The notes: a model not told the origin generated them from the sequence alone. 6,702 nucleotides of DNA from Bacteroidota bacterium (GCA_021816545.1 JAKAXP010000126.1:1-6702), one strand, 5' to 3'; positions 1 through 5,976 are shown, numbered from the stretch's first letter. Made by a program: numbers and translations.

Positions 1-184
1 GGGCAACTATTATAAACTGACCCCATATACCGTAGAAACCGAAAGCCGAAATGAACAGGTTATGGTAAAAAAGTGACCTCAGAAAGGGGAGGGGATACTC
101 CTCAAGGAGTCTTGTGACAAGCAGAATACTGCCTGCAGCCATCGCTGCGGAGAAGACAAAAATGACGAGGCTTATGTATTCCAT
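1..184 (-). CDS. Partial membrane protein, possible membrane-anchored LuxR-type regulator (N-terminus only)
   Basis: Read on the minus strand, an ATG at 184-182 opens a frame that stays open for 61 codons to the left edge, so the 3' end is missing. The peptide begins MEYISLVIFVFSAAMAAGSI, one clear transmembrane helix at about residues 4-23. A short charged loop (TRLLEEYPLP) follows, then a second hydrophobic stretch at about 42-61 with the aromatic run FGFYGIWGQF. A helix, a loop with a Pro and paired aromatics, and a second helix resemble the N-terminal membrane domain of Bacteroidota proteins that end in a LuxR-type helix-turn-helix. That identity is from memory and rests on the N-terminus alone; the DNA-binding part would lie outside the window. 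The gene is divergent from the membrane protein at 365-1144 and shares its upstream region. No Shine-Dalgarno is visible. A membrane protein is likely, the family is tentative. Confidence 0.5.
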   Translation of the reverse strand, partial: MEYISLVIFVFSAAMAAGSILLVTRLLEEYPLPFLRSLFYHNLFISAFGFYGIWGQFIIVA

Positions 185-217
185 CTGCAGATTAAGACCT
201 ATCCTGTTGATTTACAG

Positions 218-278
218 ACACTACTAAAGTAGTACCAGCCATACTTAAGTAGTGTTTTTCAAAATCACTACTAAGGTA
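218..278. promoter_or_regulatory. Three copies of a 13-bp operator-like motif in the divergent intergenic region
   Basis: The 13-mer CACTACTAAAGTA (219-231, plus strand) recurs as CACTACTTAAGTA on the minus strand (242-254) and as CACTACTAAGGTA on the plus strand (266-278). Each copy differs from the first at one position, and the copies start 23 and 24 bp apart. Copies 1 and 2 face each other and make an inverted repeat with 14-bp arms (218-231 and 242-255, one mismatch) around a 10-bp centre. Copy 1 also contains a perfect palindrome, ACTACT-AA-AGTAGT (220-233). Regular spacing between two divergent genes suggests a cooperative transcription-factor binding site. The second arm runs into TTTTT (255-259), so an RNA hairpin is an alternative. 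The binding protein is unknown. Confidence 0.55.
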
Positions 279-303
279 TGAATTCCGTCTTTCAGTACTG
301 TAA

Positions 304-311
304 TAGATTTG
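304..311 (+). promoter_or_regulatory. Candidate Bacteroidota -7 promoter box
   Basis: TAGATTTG matches the Bacteroidota -7 consensus TAnnTTTG. Transcription would start a few bases downstream, giving a leader of roughly 45-50 nt before the ATG at 365. No convincing TTTG -33 box lies at the expected spacing, so an activator may be needed; the 13-bp motifs end about 26 bp upstream. The box also argues against translation starting at 278. Confidence 0.4.
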
Positions 312-364
312 CTTCAACAAACGAAATTTTTCGGATAAGTAAAAACAGTAAAAAGCAAAAAGAC

Positions 365-1144
365 ATGGAAGCAAAAAGCATTTACAGGTATGCACCTTCA
401 TTCAGCGGGGCTTACGGCACAGGATGGAAGGCAATGGCAGACAATTTCCTCAGGTTACTCCTTGTGGTTCTTGTACTGGCCGTAATCACATCACCTATGA
501 TGGGAACTCACGCAAAGTATGACTTTGATGCAAGTGATTTAAGAAACATCCCGTTTGAAATGGATGATTTCTTCAAGTTTGGCGCCTTCGGGCTGGCAGC
601 AGCGTTCATGGGCCTTATCGCCCTCCTTTATTATTTCCTGCTCATGCCGGTATTCAAGTACGGGGCAAAGATGATGTTCGTGCAGGCTGCACGCCAGGTC
701 ACCCCTGACTTTGACATGCTTATCAGCGGTTTCCGCAGGAACTACCTTAATATCGTACTTGCCAACCTGCTGCTTACAGCACTTATAGGAATTGGCGTTG
801 TCTTCCTTTTTGTTCCGGGCATCATCCTGGCCTGCCGCCTGGCATTCACACCCTATCTTGTTATGGACAGGAACCTTGACCCTATCAAGGCAGCCGAGGA
901 GAGCTGGAGGCTTACCCGCGGACACGGGTGGACAATCTTCCTCATGGGCCTTGTCAGCTTCTTCATTTACATTGCTGGGTTCATCTGCTTCTTCATAGGA
1001 GTGCTTGTATCAGACATGTGGGTCAAGAGTTCGTTCGCAACACTCTACCACTCAGTGCTGATTGAGAAGGGATTATGGCAGGTTGAAGCAGCACCGGTTG
1101 CTGATGCCGGGGTTACGGGTGAAACCGGATCAACCGAAGCATAA
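365..1144 (+). CDS. Multi-pass integral membrane protein of unknown function (259 aa)
   Basis: The start is placed at the ATG at 365 (MEAKSIYRYAPSFSGAYGTG). The frame is open back to an ATG at 278, but those 29 extra residues are polar and unlike a membrane protein N-terminus, and they begin upstream of the candidate promoter box. The protein is strongly hydrophobic, with likely membrane segments at about residues 29-45, 73-97, 129-155 and 190-216. The best conserved-looking part is 151-192: PGIILACRLAFTPYLVMDRN, then LDPIKAAEESWRLTRGHGW. This Pro-Gly, Arg, 'A..ES..L..G..W' pattern is typical of small bacterial membrane proteins in the DUF975 / UPF0259 / glycerophosphodiester-phosphodiesterase membrane-domain group, whose role is not established. 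The tail after residue 240 is Ala/Gly/Thr/Glu-rich and probably disordered. The gene appears monocistronic, with a terminator 45 bp after the stop. The membrane protein call is firm; the family is a recollection and no function is assigned. Confidence 0.85.
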   Translation: MEAKSIYRYAPSFSGAYGTGWKAMADNFLRLLLVVLVLAVITSPMMGTHAKYDFDASDLRNIPFEMDDFFKFGAFGLAAAFMGLIALLYYFLLMPVFKYGAKMMFVQAARQVTPDFDMLISGFRRNYLNIVLANLLLTALIGIGVVFLFVPGIILACRLAFTPYLVMDRNLDPIKAAEESWRLTRGHGWTIFLMGLVSFFIYIAGFICFFIGVLVSDMWVKSSFATLYHSVLIEKGLWQVEAAPVADAGVTGETGSTEA

Positions 1145-1188
1145 CAGGTTAGTGCATCCATTTATTTGAACTTCATAAACTTCAGAGG

Positions 1189-1220
1189 GAGGGCCGGCAG
1201 CAATACCGGTCCTCTCTTTT
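1189..1220 (+). terminator. Intrinsic terminator after the membrane protein gene
   Basis: GAGGGCCGG (1189-1197) pairs with CCGGTCCTC (1206-1214) in a 9-bp stem with one G.U wobble and an 8-nt loop. It is followed by TCTTTT (1215-1220). It lies 45 bp past the stop codon at 1144, on the expected strand. Confidence 0.7.
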
Positions 1221-1250
1221 AGTAGGCAGTCAGCAGTACCAGTCAGCAGT
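1221..1250 (+). repeat. Heptamer-based dispersed repeat, copy 1
   Basis: Starting directly after the terminator T-run, the sequence is built from AGTCAGC-like heptamers: AGTAGGC, AGTCAGC, AGTACC, AGTCAGC, AGT. The 23 bases at 1228-1250 are identical to 5150-5172 after the CHU_C gene, about 3.9 kb away. A degenerate third piece in the same orientation lies at 1310-1327 (GGCAGTACAGGTCGGCAG). It matches 5174-5191 with three mismatches in 18. No open frame or transposase is associated. Confidence 0.75.
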
Positions 1251-1285
1251 TTGAGACTGCGACAAAGGAGCAGGATCAACCCCGT

Positions 1286-1303
1286 ATCCGCCTGCTGGCG
1301 GAT
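1286..1303. repeat. Perfect hairpin in the convergent gap
   Basis: ATCCGCC (1286-1292) and GGCGGAT (1297-1303) form a perfect 7-bp GC-rich stem with a TGCT loop. The hairpin sits between the convergent membrane protein and helicase genes, 36 bp past the helicase stop. Neither strand has a T-run right after the stem, so it is not a textbook intrinsic terminator. It could protect mRNA 3' ends or be part of the surrounding repeat. Confidence 0.5.
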
Positions 1304-1338
1304 CGGGAAGGCAGTACAGGTCGGCAGGTTTTACCGGT

Positions 1339-3843
1339 TTATAATCTTGTCAGTTTTGCAAAGCGAAGCAGCAGTTTCTTCGTCCCGGCCGTCTTGAAGT
1401 TTATGAGTGCTGTGGTGTTGGGCGATTCGCCCTCTACTGAGATTACTTCCCCCTCTCCGAACCGTTCGTGCATGACCCTGTCGCCCTCCTCCAGGTCCCA
1501 GTTGATGCCGGGTACCTGTCCGGCGCCATTACCATGTGCCTGCCCGGCGCTCCTGACAACTCCCTGGCCAGCGCCATATGCCTGTCCCTGGCCTGAACCA
1601 ATGCCATGACCCTGAGCGGTACTCCCGCCACCCGGATGGTTCCCGCCACCCGGATGGTTCCCGCCACCCGCATGGGTCCCGCCACCCGTCTGGCCGCCTC
1701 TGCCCGCTTGGCTCCCGCCGCCTGCACGGCTGCTTTCGGCTCCCTGCTCTGACGGCCCCTTTACATCACGGAGCCTTGTCATCCTGGCTGGCGGAATGAA
1801 CGGGGGCGGCTGTTCCACGGCCCCGGTGCCGGGACGAGGTTCATACACGGCTCGCTGACCGAATGGCCGGCCTCCCGTCTGCGGATAGTACAGGAAATCA
1901 CTCTCAATCTCACCGATAAAGCGGCTTGGGGAGCTCCTCTCAAGCGTCCCCCACTTGTACCGGTTGAGGGCATAGCTCAGCGTCACCCTGCGGCATGCCC
2001 GTGTGATGGCCACATAGAACAGCCGGCGCTCCTCCTCGAGCTCACGGGGGCTGAATAGATTCATGGCTGAAGGGAAGAGATTCTCTTCAAGGCCTACTAT
2101 GTATACATATTTGAATTCCAGACCTTTGGCGGAGTGGATTGTCATCAGCGTGACCTTGTCCCTGTCTTCAGGCTTCTCCATGTCCTGGTCAGTCAGCAGC
2201 GAAACCGACTGCAGCCAGGTGGCAATGTCGGATGGCTCTCCGTTTGTGACGGCTGATTCGGTAAACTCCTTGATACCGTTCAGCAGTTCCTGCACGTTCT
2301 CAAGCCTGTCGATCTCCTCCGGCACCTGCCCCTGTTTCAGCTCACTGAGGATTCCGCTGGCTGATGCCATGTTGAAAGCAATATCATAGGCAGTTGCAGT
2401 TTCCGCCACGGCCATCACCGGCCGCATGAGCCCGGTGAACAGGCTGATCTTTGCCCGCAGGGCAGGAGCAAGATACTGCGCACTTAGCTCCGGCGAGCTG
2501 ATTATTGACCAGATACTCACATCAAGTGATCTCGCCAGCTCCATAAGCTTCTGCACAGTTGTATCGCCGATGCCTCTTTTCGGGTAGTTGATGACCCGCC
2601 GGAGGGCTTCCTCATCGTCAGGGTTGACTACCAGCCTCAGGTAGGCTATGAGGTCCCGAATCTCCTTTCGCTCGTAGAACGACTGTCCTCCGTAGATCTT
2701 GTATGGGATGTTGCGCTTCCGCAGCATCTCCTCGAAGATTCGCGACTGCGCATTGGTGCGGTAAAGTATTGCAAAATCTTTCCAGTCGAGCCGCTCACGC
2801 ATCCTGGTATCCTGAATGTCGGAGGCTGTGAGGATTCCCTCCTCGCTGTCGATTGTGGTCTGTATTACCCTGATCTTTTCCCCCTCCTCGTTCCTGGAAT
2901 AAATTGTTTTCCTGATCTGCCCGGCATTCTTCTCAATGACACTGTTGGCCGCATTGACAATTGTCTGGGTTGACCGGTAGTTCTGTTCAAGTTTGAACAA
3001 CCGGTAGTCAGGATAGTCATTCTGAAAATTGAGGATGTTCTCAATGCGTGCACCGCGAAACGAGTAGATACTCTGCGCATCGTCACCCACCACACAGAGG
3101 TTCCTGTGGCTTTCGGAAAGCTTGTGAACGATTATGTACTGCGAGAAGTTGGTGTCCTGGTACTCATCCACAAGGACATAGTCGAACCGGTTCCTGTATT
3201 CCTCCAGCACTGCAGGGAAGTCACGGAAAAGGATGTTGATGTTCAGCAGCAGGTCATCAAAGTCCATCGCGTTGGCCTTGAAGCACCTTGCTGCATAGTG
3301 CCTGTATATGTTTGCAGTCTCGGGTATGCGTGAAGCCTTGTCCGACTCAGTTATCTGGGGCACTGAACTGTACTGCTGTGCGGTAATAAGATTGTTCTTT
3401 GCATGCGAGATACGTCCTGCAATGGATGCGGGCTTGTAAACCGAATCGTCCAGGTTCAGTTCCTTTATTATAGTGCGTATCAGGCTCCTGGTATTGTCAG
3501 TGTCGTAAATCGTAAAATTGCTCTTGTACCCCAGGTGATGCCCGTCAAAACGGAGAAATTTCGCGAATATCGAATGGAAGGTTCCCATCCAGAGGTATCG
3601 TGCCGTCTCCGGTCCCGCGATTTTGTTGATTCGCTCCTTCATCTCCCCGGCAGCCTTGTTTGTGAAGGTGAGCGCGAGGATCCGGTGTGCAGGCACACCC
3701 TGCTGCAGAAGATGGGCTATCCTGTAGGTCAGAACCCTGGTCTTCCCTGACCCAGCCCCGGCAATGACCATTGCAGGTCCCTCAGTATTGACAACGGCAG
3801 CCTGCTGCGCCTCGTTAAGCTCTTTCAGATAGTCGCGAAACAT
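1339..3843 (-). CDS. pcrA: UvrD/PcrA-family ATP-dependent DNA helicase (834 aa)
   Basis: Superfamily 1A helicase that unwinds DNA 3' to 5' in repair and in removing proteins or stalled RNA polymerase from DNA. The full motif set is present: Q motif LNEAQQAAV (9-17); Walker A GAGSGKT (29-35); motif Ia ALTFTNKAAGEM (57-68); Ic GTFHSIFAKFLR (87-98); motif II LVDEYQDT (224-231), with Asp226-Glu227 for Mg/ATP; III GDDAQSIYSFRGA (253-265); IV QNYRST (287-292); V TIHSAKGLEF (568-577); VI EERRLFYVAITRA (604-616). Residues 782-834 (WDLEEGDRVMHERFGEGEV to the end) are the Tudor-like C-terminal domain, which binds RNA polymerase in PcrA/UvrD. Between these lies an unusual Gly-rich linker at about 707-779. 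That linker makes the protein longer than the usual 720-780 residues. ATG at 3843 places the Q motif at the normal distance from the N-terminus. The gene is divergent from the CHU_C gene and seems to stand alone. Family identity is certain; pcrA versus uvrD as a name is convention. Confidence 0.96.
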   Translation of the reverse strand: MFRDYLKELNEAQQAAVVNTEGPAMVIAGAGSGKTRVLTYRIAHLLQQGVPAHRILALTFTNKAAGEMKERINKIAGPETARYLWMGTFHSIFAKFLRFDGHHLGYKSNFTIYDTDNTRSLIRTIIKELNLDDSVYKPASIAGRISHAKNNLITAQQYSSVPQITESDKASRIPETANIYRHYAARCFKANAMDFDDLLLNINILFRDFPAVLEEYRNRFDYVLVDEYQDTNFSQYIIVHKLSESHRNLCVVGDDAQSIYSFRGARIENILNFQNDYPDYRLFKLEQNYRSTQTIVNAANSVIEKNAGQIRKTIYSRNEEGEKIRVIQTTIDSEEGILTASDIQDTRMRERLDWKDFAILYRTNAQSRIFEEMLRKRNIPYKIYGGQSFYERKEIRDLIAYLRLVVNPDDEEALRRVINYPKRGIGDTTVQKLMELARSLDVSIWSIISSPELSAQYLAPALRAKISLFTGLMRPVMAVAETATAYDIAFNMASASGILSELKQGQVPEEIDRLENVQELLNGIKEFTESAVTNGEPSDIATWLQSVSLLTDQDMEKPEDRDKVTLMTIHSAKGLEFKYVYIVGLEENLFPSAMNLFSPRELEEERRLFYVAITRACRRVTLSYALNRYKWGTLERSSPSRFIGEIESDFLYYPQTGGRPFGQRAVYEPRPGTGAVEQPPPFIPPARMTRLRDVKGPSEQGAESSRAGGGSQAGRGGQTGGGTHAGGGNHPGGGNHPGGGSTAQGHGIGSGQGQAYGAGQGVVRSAGQAHGNGAGQVPGINWDLEEGDRVMHERFGEGEVISVEGESPNTTALINFKTAGTKKLLLRFAKLTRL
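1623..1694 (-). repeat. Four 18-bp tandem repeats coding for the helicase Gly-rich linker
   Basis: On the plus strand the unit TCCCGCCACCCGGATGGT occurs at 1623-1640 and again, identical, at 1641-1658. Diverged copies follow at 1659-1676 and 1677-1694. Read on the minus strand they encode GGGNHP, GGGNHP, GGGTHA and a GGQTG-type unit, at about residues 716-740 of the helicase. Because 18 bp is a multiple of three, copy-number change would lengthen or shorten the linker without breaking the frame. Further Gly/Gln/Ala-rich low-complexity sequence continues on both sides. Confidence 0.85.
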
Positions 3844-3890
3844 GAATGAGAATGCAGAATTTTAATCCCCCAAAGAACGGCATTTTTTAT

Positions 3891-3898
3891 TAGGTTTG
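3891..3898 (+). promoter_or_regulatory. Candidate Bacteroidota -7 promoter box for the CHU_C gene
   Basis: TAGGTTTG matches TAnnTTTG and lies in the 90-bp gap between the divergent helicase and CHU_C genes, 35 bp before the GTG start. The leader would be about 25-30 nt. No TTTG -33 box is visible at the usual distance. I could not find a convincing promoter for the helicase on the other strand. Confidence 0.45.
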
Positions 3899-3933
3899 CA
3901 TATCAAAAGGACTACTAAATCCGTTATTCAGGC

Positions 3934-5148
3934 GTGTCAAGATACCTGGCCCTCATAATCATCATGTTGCCACTGGCAGTGCAGGCGCAGATCACTGCCC
4001 CGGGCAGCCGCACCGTCAGGTATACAAACTATCCGGCCACTCTGCGGACCGATCCTGTTTTTATATTCTGTACCTCCGGAACGGATGATACGGGTACCCT
4101 CGTGGCATCAAGCCCGGGAGGAACTGCCCCTTACACATTTACATGGACAAAGTACAACGAAACCGGAGGAGGATACACAATACCTGTCAGGACCGAATCA
4201 GGCTTGACATCCACTGCCGGAGGCCTTGCCGAAGGAGGGTACAGGGTGCAGATCACTGACGGCGGTGGCTACAGTACCGATCTGTATGCATGGGTGAACC
4301 TTGACAGACCGTTTGTCCGTGCCGCACTGCTCCATTATACATGTGATTATGTTGCGCTGGACGGAACCGCCAACCCTGACAACTTCTCGTACTATGATCC
4401 GCTGACAAATGCCTCAAGAAGGCTTCCTAACGGCATCAGGCATCTGTGGTCATCATCGCCGGCATCAGCCATTCCATACCCCGACCTTGAGATTGATCCT
4501 ATTACATTTTCTCCGCCGCTGCAGGATGTCAGGTACACCCTTCAGGTCACTGACAGCTTCGGGTGCTCATCCTCAGCTTCCTTCGACTATACATCAATTC
4601 ATGTAAAGGCTGAGTTCACCGCGGAACCGCTCGAGGGGGAGGCTCCCCTGGAAATAGCATTTACCGATAATTCGGTGAGGGGATCAAAATACCTGTGGAG
4701 GTTCGGGGACGATTCCGTCTCAACGATGCCGGATCCGGGTACACATAAATATTATACTCCCGGCGAGTATACAGTCTCGCTGGTTATTGAGAGTGACCTC
4801 ACCTGCCGTGACTCAGTCTCAGTGAAGATCAAGGTACTCCCATCATCCCTGCAGATACCGAATGTATTCACCCCCAATGATGACGGACTCAACGACTATT
4901 TTGTCCCTGACAAGAAGTCGATCCGCTACCTCAGTCTGCAGGTCTTCACCAAGACTGGCAACAGGGTCTACCGCTTCGAGGGCAGCGGTGAGGATCTCCA
5001 GGGATGGCCGGGCTGGGACGGCAAAGTCAACAACAGCGAGCGCAGGGCCGAACCCGGTGCCTACTTCTACGTCCTCCGTGCCGAGGGTTACGATGACGTC
5101 GAATACCAGGGACGGGAATACAGGGGGACGGTCTATCTCTACAGGTAG
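3934..5148 (+). CDS. Secreted PKD-domain protein with a type B T9SS (CHU_C / gliding motility-associated) C-terminal domain (404 aa)
   Basis: The start is GTG at 3934. It is the first usable start after an in-frame TAA at 3916-3918, and it gives a complete signal peptide, MSRYLALIIIMLPLAVQAQ, probably cleaved near residue 19; the next ATG (3964) would destroy it. Residues about 46-112 resemble a SprB-type repeat, with SPGGTAPYTFTWTKY and GGLAEGGYRVQITDGGG. A similar fragment, YTLQVTDSFGC, is at 201-211. Residues about 224-301 are a PKD-like beta-sandwich: AEPLEGEAPLEIAFTDNS, then YLWRFGDD and YYTPGEYTVSL. Residues 305-404 are the CHU_C domain: IPNVFTPNDDGLNDYF, GWDGK with Trp361, and PGAYFYVLRA near the end. 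In Bacteroidota this domain directs proteins through the type IX secretion system to the cell surface or medium. No catalytic domain is visible, so an adhesive or structural role is inferred. The product is small for this class. No motility or secretion gene adjoins it. Confidence 0.9.
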   Translation: MSRYLALIIIMLPLAVQAQITAPGSRTVRYTNYPATLRTDPVFIFCTSGTDDTGTLVASSPGGTAPYTFTWTKYNETGGGYTIPVRTESGLTSTAGGLAEGGYRVQITDGGGYSTDLYAWVNLDRPFVRAALLHYTCDYVALDGTANPDNFSYYDPLTNASRRLPNGIRHLWSSSPASAIPYPDLEIDPITFSPPLQDVRYTLQVTDSFGCSSSASFDYTSIHVKAEFTAEPLEGEAPLEIAFTDNSVRGSKYLWRFGDDSVSTMPDPGTHKYYTPGEYTVSLVIESDLTCRDSVSVKIKVLPSSLQIPNVFTPNDDGLNDYFVPDKKSIRYLSLQVFTKTGNRVYRFEGSGEDLQGWPGWDGKVNNSERRAEPGAYFYVLRAEGYDDVEYQGREYRGTVYLYR

Positions 5149-5149
5149 A

Positions 5150-5229
5150 AGTCAGCAGTACCAGTCAGCAGTCAGCAGTACCAGTCGGCAGTCAGCATCG
5201 GGACTGCCGAGTGCCGAGTGCCGAGTGCC
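5150..5229 (+). repeat. Heptamer-based dispersed repeat, copy 2, with an inverted second half
   Basis: Beginning one base after the CHU_C stop codon, the sequence reads as AGTCAGC, AGTACC, AGTCAGC, AGTCAGC, AGTACC, AGTCGGC, AGTCAGC. It then switches to the near-reverse-complement heptamer GCCGAGT, repeated three times and ending in GCCGACT (5207-5213 to 5226-5232 region). The first 23 bases (5150-5172) are identical to copy 1 at 1228-1250. The two halves can fold: AGTCGGCAGTC (5183-5193) pairs with GACTGCCGAGT (5202-5212), with one mismatch and an 8-nt loop. The short direct repeats lack unique spacers, and there is no open frame with coding character. Confidence 0.8.
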
Positions 5230-5294
5230 GACTTTTAAAAGATCCCCGTTCACCGGCATAATCCCGCCACTCATCGGCTATTAATATTTTTTTA
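5230..5294. other. Non-coding remainder of the gap before the TetR gene
   Basis: Between the heptamer repeat and the operator-like palindrome lies a self-complementary CTTTTAAAAG near 5232-5241, then GC-rich sequence. It ends in an AT-rich stretch with seven T in a row (5287-5293). The T-run could serve a terminator of the CHU_C gene, but only a weak stem or a stem with a very long loop precedes it. The AT-rich end more probably belongs to the promoter region of the TetR gene. Confidence 0.3.
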
Positions 5295-5330
5295 TCAGAA
5301 AAAACTATGAAAACTCAAAAAGTTTTCTGA
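5295..5330. promoter_or_regulatory. Operator-like palindrome upstream of the TetR-family gene
   Basis: GAAAACT (5309-5315) and AGTTTTC (5321-5327) form a perfect 19-bp inverted repeat with a 5-bp centre. A second left arm, TCAGAAAAAACT (5295-5306), also matches AGTTTTCTGA (5321-5330) apart from two extra A. The palindrome ends 28 bp before the ATG at 5359. This fits an operator for autorepression by the TetR protein encoded next to it. A direct repeat, GAATATTG (5329-5336 and 5351-5358), lies between it and the start codon. Confidence 0.45.
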
Positions 5331-5358
5331 ATATTGCAGCCGATTTCCCGGAATATTG

Positions 5359-5976
5359 ATGAACCAGATGGAAGAATATGATGAAAGGATCATATCCGGT
5401 GCCGCCGAGCTGTTCCGCGTCTACGGCATTAAGGCCGTGACGATGGACTCTATTGCTGCCCACCTCGGGATCTCAAAGAGAAGCATTTACGAGCGGTTCA
5501 TTGACAAGGATACCCTGCTCTATGCGGTGATGGACGCAATGATTGCAAAGCAGAGGGAGATGATCGAAAAGATACTTGAAAGCTCTCCCGATGTGATATC
5601 GGCTGTCATTTGCATTGTCCGCATGGGAAGGGACCACGCTGCCACAATGAACCCCCTGATCGGGTCTGACCTGAAGAAATATCACAGCAATGTGCTGAAA
5701 CGCCTCAGCGAAAAATGCGAGAACCCTGATTATGAGGCTGCAAGGAAAATCCTTGAGAAGGGAATCAGCCAGGGGATATTCAGGGAGAATATTAATGTTG
5801 AGATAGTCGGCAGGGCTTTCAAAGGCATTTCCACAATGGCAGGCAATGAGGAACTCTTCCCGAGAGAGCTGTTCCTCCGTCAGGATATAATGCGTAACCT
5901 GATGGTAAATTTCATGCGTGGGATATCCACTGAAAAGGGAATGCAGTTGATTGATTCATTGGAGAATGAAATTTGA
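5359..5976 (+). CDS. TetR/AcrR-family transcriptional regulator (205 aa)
   Basis: Residues about 8-55 form a typical TetR DNA-binding domain: ERIISGAAELFRVYGIKAVT, then MDSIAAHLGISKRSIYERFI, with the recognition helix around ISKRSIYERF (38-47), followed by DKDTLLYAVMDAM. The remaining, mostly helical 150 residues would be the ligand-binding and dimerisation domain, which is too divergent to predict a ligand. The length is normal for the family. ATG at 5359 is chosen; a TTG one codon earlier and an ATG at 5368 are alternatives. The stop lies 30 bp before the TolC-family gene on the same strand. This is the standard arrangement in which the repressor controls an efflux operon and itself. The palindrome at 5295-5330 is the likely operator. 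Family is secure; the effector and the target are inferred from position. Confidence 0.93.
   Translation: MNQMEEYDERIISGAAELFRVYGIKAVTMDSIAAHLGISKRSIYERFIDKDTLLYAVMDAMIAKQREMIEKILESSPDVISAVICIVRMGRDHAATMNPLIGSDLKKYHSNVLKRLSEKCENPDYEAARKILEKGISQGIFRENINVEIVGRAFKGISTMAGNEELFPRELFLRQDIMRNLMVNFMRGISTEKGMQLIDSLENEI

Noticed and set aside
278..364. Upstream extension of the membrane protein to the ATG at 278
   Set aside because: The extra 29 residues are polar and unlike the rest. The ATG overlaps the third operator-like motif and lies upstream of the candidate -7 box at 304-311, so it would probably not be transcribed.
539..925. 128-codon open frame on the minus strand inside the membrane protein gene
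   Set aside because: It lies wholly antisense to a well-supported coding region and its Cys/Lys/His-rich translation shows no domain or start context; an antisense shadow.
1394..1799. Several open frames on both strands across the helicase Gly-rich linker
   Set aside because: They arise because the GC-rich 18-bp repeats contain no stops in several frames. The translations are low-complexity repeats and the helicase frame continues cleanly into its conserved C-terminal domain.
3403..3750. 115-codon plus-strand frame opposite the helicase N-terminus
   Set aside because: It is antisense to the Walker A and motif I region, which is certain coding sequence; no independent support.
5150..5232. 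CRISPR array
   Set aside because: The repeats are 6-7 bp with no unique spacers of constant length and no cas genes nearby; this is simple-sequence repeat structure.
4862..5284. 140-codon plus-strand frame overlapping the end of the CHU_C gene and the repeat
   Set aside because: It is out of frame with the conserved CHU_C domain, is Ser/Thr/Arg-rich as expected of a shifted reading, and runs through the heptamer repeat.
5265..5293. Intrinsic terminator of the CHU_C gene using the run of seven T
   Set aside because: The only nearby stem (GCC/GGC) is three base pairs; a longer pairing with the GCCGA heptamers needs a loop of about 40 nt. Not supportable as a terminator.
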